This document shows positions 62,838-64,000 of a stretch of DNA of 64,000 nucleotides, piece by piece. Under the pieces are notes generated by a model. It did no database searches and was not told the origin of the DNA. It saw only the letters and a program-made list of their open reading frames with translations. Within the stretch, counting starts at the first letter, position 1. Each line of letters starts with the position of its first letter. The position numbers and the translations under genes are program-made. The stretch covers positions 62,001 through 126,000 of the forward strand of contig JALHMH010000008.1 in the NCBI GenBank assembly GCA_022844165.1, in the 5' to 3' direction. The DNA is from Lysobacterales bacterium. GTDB lineage: Bacteria > Pseudomonadota > Gammaproteobacteria > Xanthomonadales > SZUA-5.

Positions 62838-64000
62838 GAAGAGTATGGCTTTTTGCCGGCAATATGCTGATTTTGCTGGCTTTTTGCGTGGCGATTCGTA
62901 GTGTTTCTGACATGCAGATTGCCACCGACGATGCCCCAGTTCCTGCCGAAGTCCACCGCGCTGTGGTGGCCAAGCTTGAGGCGCTGACGATCGCATTCGA
63001 GAAACTTCAATTGCAGTTCCAAACGCTGCTCCGCCAGCGCTTCGGATCGAGCAGCGAGAACATCAAACAAATCCCACTGTTCGGCAGCATGGATGTCGAA
63101 GTTATCGAACAGGACAAGGTGTCGACGCCCGCGCCGCCGGCGAAGAAGGTCGTGGCGCGCGAGCGCGTGCTGTTGCCCAAAGACTTGCCAGTGATACGCG
63201 AAGTGATCGATGTGCCGGAGGCCGACAAGCTCGCGGCCGACGGCACGCCGAAGACGCAGATCGGCGAAGAGATCACGGTGAAGCTGGGCTATCGCCCGGC
63301 GGCATTCTTCAAGCGCGAGATCGTGCGGCCGAAGTACGCCGATCCGGCGGTGCCGGAGGCGGGCGTGACGATCGCTGCGCTGCCGCCGCAACTGCTCGAT
63401 GGTTCGTTTCTTGACGCCACCTTAGGCGCTCACCTGCTGGTCTCGAAATATGGCGATCACCTGCCGCTGTATCGCCTGGAAGACATCTACGCACGCGGCG
63501 GCGTGGCGCTGTCGCGCAGCACCTTGTGCGATTGGGTGATCGTGCTGACGGATCGCTGGCTGCGGCCGCTGGCGCAGGCGCTGAAGGTGCAACTGCTGCA
63601 GCAGAACGTGATCCATGTCGATGAGACGCCGCTGCCGCTGCAGCGCGATGGTCGGGTGGTCAAAGCGCGGCAATGGACCTACACCAGCCGCGATCCGAAG
63701 ATCACGCTGTACGAGTTCACCGAGGACAAGGAAGGCGTGCACGTTCGCGAGTTCTTGCAAGGCTGGCGCGGGTATCTGCAAGCCGATGCCGCGAGCAATT
63801 ACGATGCGCTATATCGCACGCGGCCTGAGGTGGTCGAAGTCGGATGCTGGGCGCATGCGCGGCGCAAGTTCTTCGATGTCGCAGCGGCAGCGGATAAGAA
63901 CGCCAAGCCGGGCGAGAAGCCGCAGCGCATCCTCGCGCATGATGCGCTGGAGATGATCGGCGAGCTGTTCGCCATCGAACGCGCGGCCACTGAGGCGGGC
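62834..64000 (+). CDS. tnpC: IS66 transposase TnpC, partial (3' end outside window)
   Basis: DDE transposase, 389 residues in view and open at the window end. The ATG at 62834 overlaps the tnpB stop as ATGA; an ATG at 62912 is possible and would drop an oddly hydrophobic lead (WLFAGNMLILLAF). Seen: leucine-zipper-like KLEALTIAFEKLQLQFQTLLRQRFG and RFGSSSE, IS66 domain with QLLDGSFLDATLGAHLLVSKYGDHLPLYRLE, catalytic Asp in NVIHVDETPL and later YLQADAASNYDALY, and CWAHARRKFFD. No lesion is seen in the part present. Confidence 0.92.
   Translation, partial: MRRVWLFAGNMLILLAFCVAIRSVSDMQIATDDAPVPAEVHRAVVAKLEALTIAFEKLQLQFQTLLRQRFGSSSENIKQIPLFGSMDVEVIEQDKVSTPAPPAKKVVARERVLLPKDLPVIREVIDVPEADKLAADGTPKTQIGEEITVKLGYRPAAFFKREIVRPKYADPAVPEAGVTIAALPPQLLDGSFLDATLGAHLLVSKYGDHLPLYRLEDIYARGGVALSRSTLCDWVIVLTDRWLRPLAQALKVQLLQQNVIHVDETPLPLQRDGRVVKARQWTYTSRDPKITLYEFTEDKEGVHVREFLQGWRGYLQADAASNYDALYRTRPEVVEVGCWAHARRKFFDVAAAADKNAKPGEKPQRILAHDALEMIGELFAIERAATEAG

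Larger units (their letters stand above)
62241..64000 (+). mobile_element. IS66-family insertion sequence, left part (runs off window)
   Basis: The left end is placed at GTAAGCG (62241-62247), the usual terminal bases of IS66 elements, 26 bases past the last stop of the IS91 remnant. The element has the three-gene order tnpA-tnpB-tnpC with ATGA overlaps. The right end and the 8-bp target duplication (GCTTTTCG on this side if the end is right) lie outside. Confidence 0.8.

Noticed and set aside
1..64000. CRISPR arrays, rRNA and tRNA genes, prophage modules
   Set aside because: I looked for spaced direct repeats, conserved rRNA stretches, tRNA cloverleaf arms and phage structural genes and saw none that I could support.

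Overview
The window looks like chromosomal DNA of a GC-rich gammaproteobacterium, most likely of the Lysobacterales (Xanthomonadales), perhaps close to the Dokdonella/Ahniella/Rhodanobacteraceae group. The reasons are the housekeeping content (surE-pcm-nlpD, thrA-thrB, priA, nfuA, DUF2066-pgsA-AI-2E permease-hda), three large Ser/Thr kinases with TPR-like C-terminal regions, two of them paired with ECF sigma factors, and secreted repeat proteins ending in NGFE. The lineage is an inference from gene content; there is no rRNA or tRNA in the window.

Layout. 1-6300: the 3' part of kynurenine 3-monooxygenase, converging on a minus-strand unit (ExoD-like protein, glycerophosphodiesterase, acetyltransferase, hybrid histidine kinase), then another acetyltransferase. 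6478-8956: surE-pcm-nlpD, chained by ATGA overlaps but not followed by rpoS. 9047-17553: Smr nuclease-like protein, M48 lipoprotein, thrA-thrB, a 0.5-kb leader/intergenic region holding a perfect inverted pair of DnaA boxes, priA, nfuA. 17560-24017: minus-strand genes including aceF-sufE-tandem alpha/beta hydrolase, an orphan ECF sigma factor with a DUF2062 protein, a VOC protein, a Mug-like DNA glycosylase, and an ECF sigma/membrane-protein pair. 24171-31046: small membrane protein, TrmB-like methyltransferase, metB with a direct-repeat operator, a decayed copy of a serine hydrolase 3' end, a haloalkane dehalogenase, the intact serine hydrolase, and a RIO kinase.

31132-37858: first kinase + ECF pair, then hda, AI-2E permease, pgsA-like and DUF2066 genes. 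38079-41567: a single-chain restriction-modification enzyme whose specificity region has lower GC than the rest. 41679-41846: a cluster of four hairpins. 41912-49493: second kinase, an amidohydrolase, a truncated propeller-like gene joined to a fragment of a winged-helix regulator, and a delta-60 repeat secreted protein. 49621-55322: third kinase with its ECF sigma factor, then an FG-GAP secreted protein. 55399-58788: a serine hydrolase and a LytS/LytTR-type two-component system.

59175-64000 is a mobile tail: two small cassettes bounded by attC-like sites with no integrase in view (a CALIN-like structure), a BrnT/BrnA toxin-antitoxin pair, a broken IS91-family transposase, and the left part of an IS66-family element (tnpA-tnpB-tnpC) that runs off the window.

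Throughout, cotranscribed neighbours overlap by ATGA, GTGA or TTGA at stop/start. I used these overlaps to choose many start codons. Functions are called from motifs and family resemblance read by eye; no database search was run.
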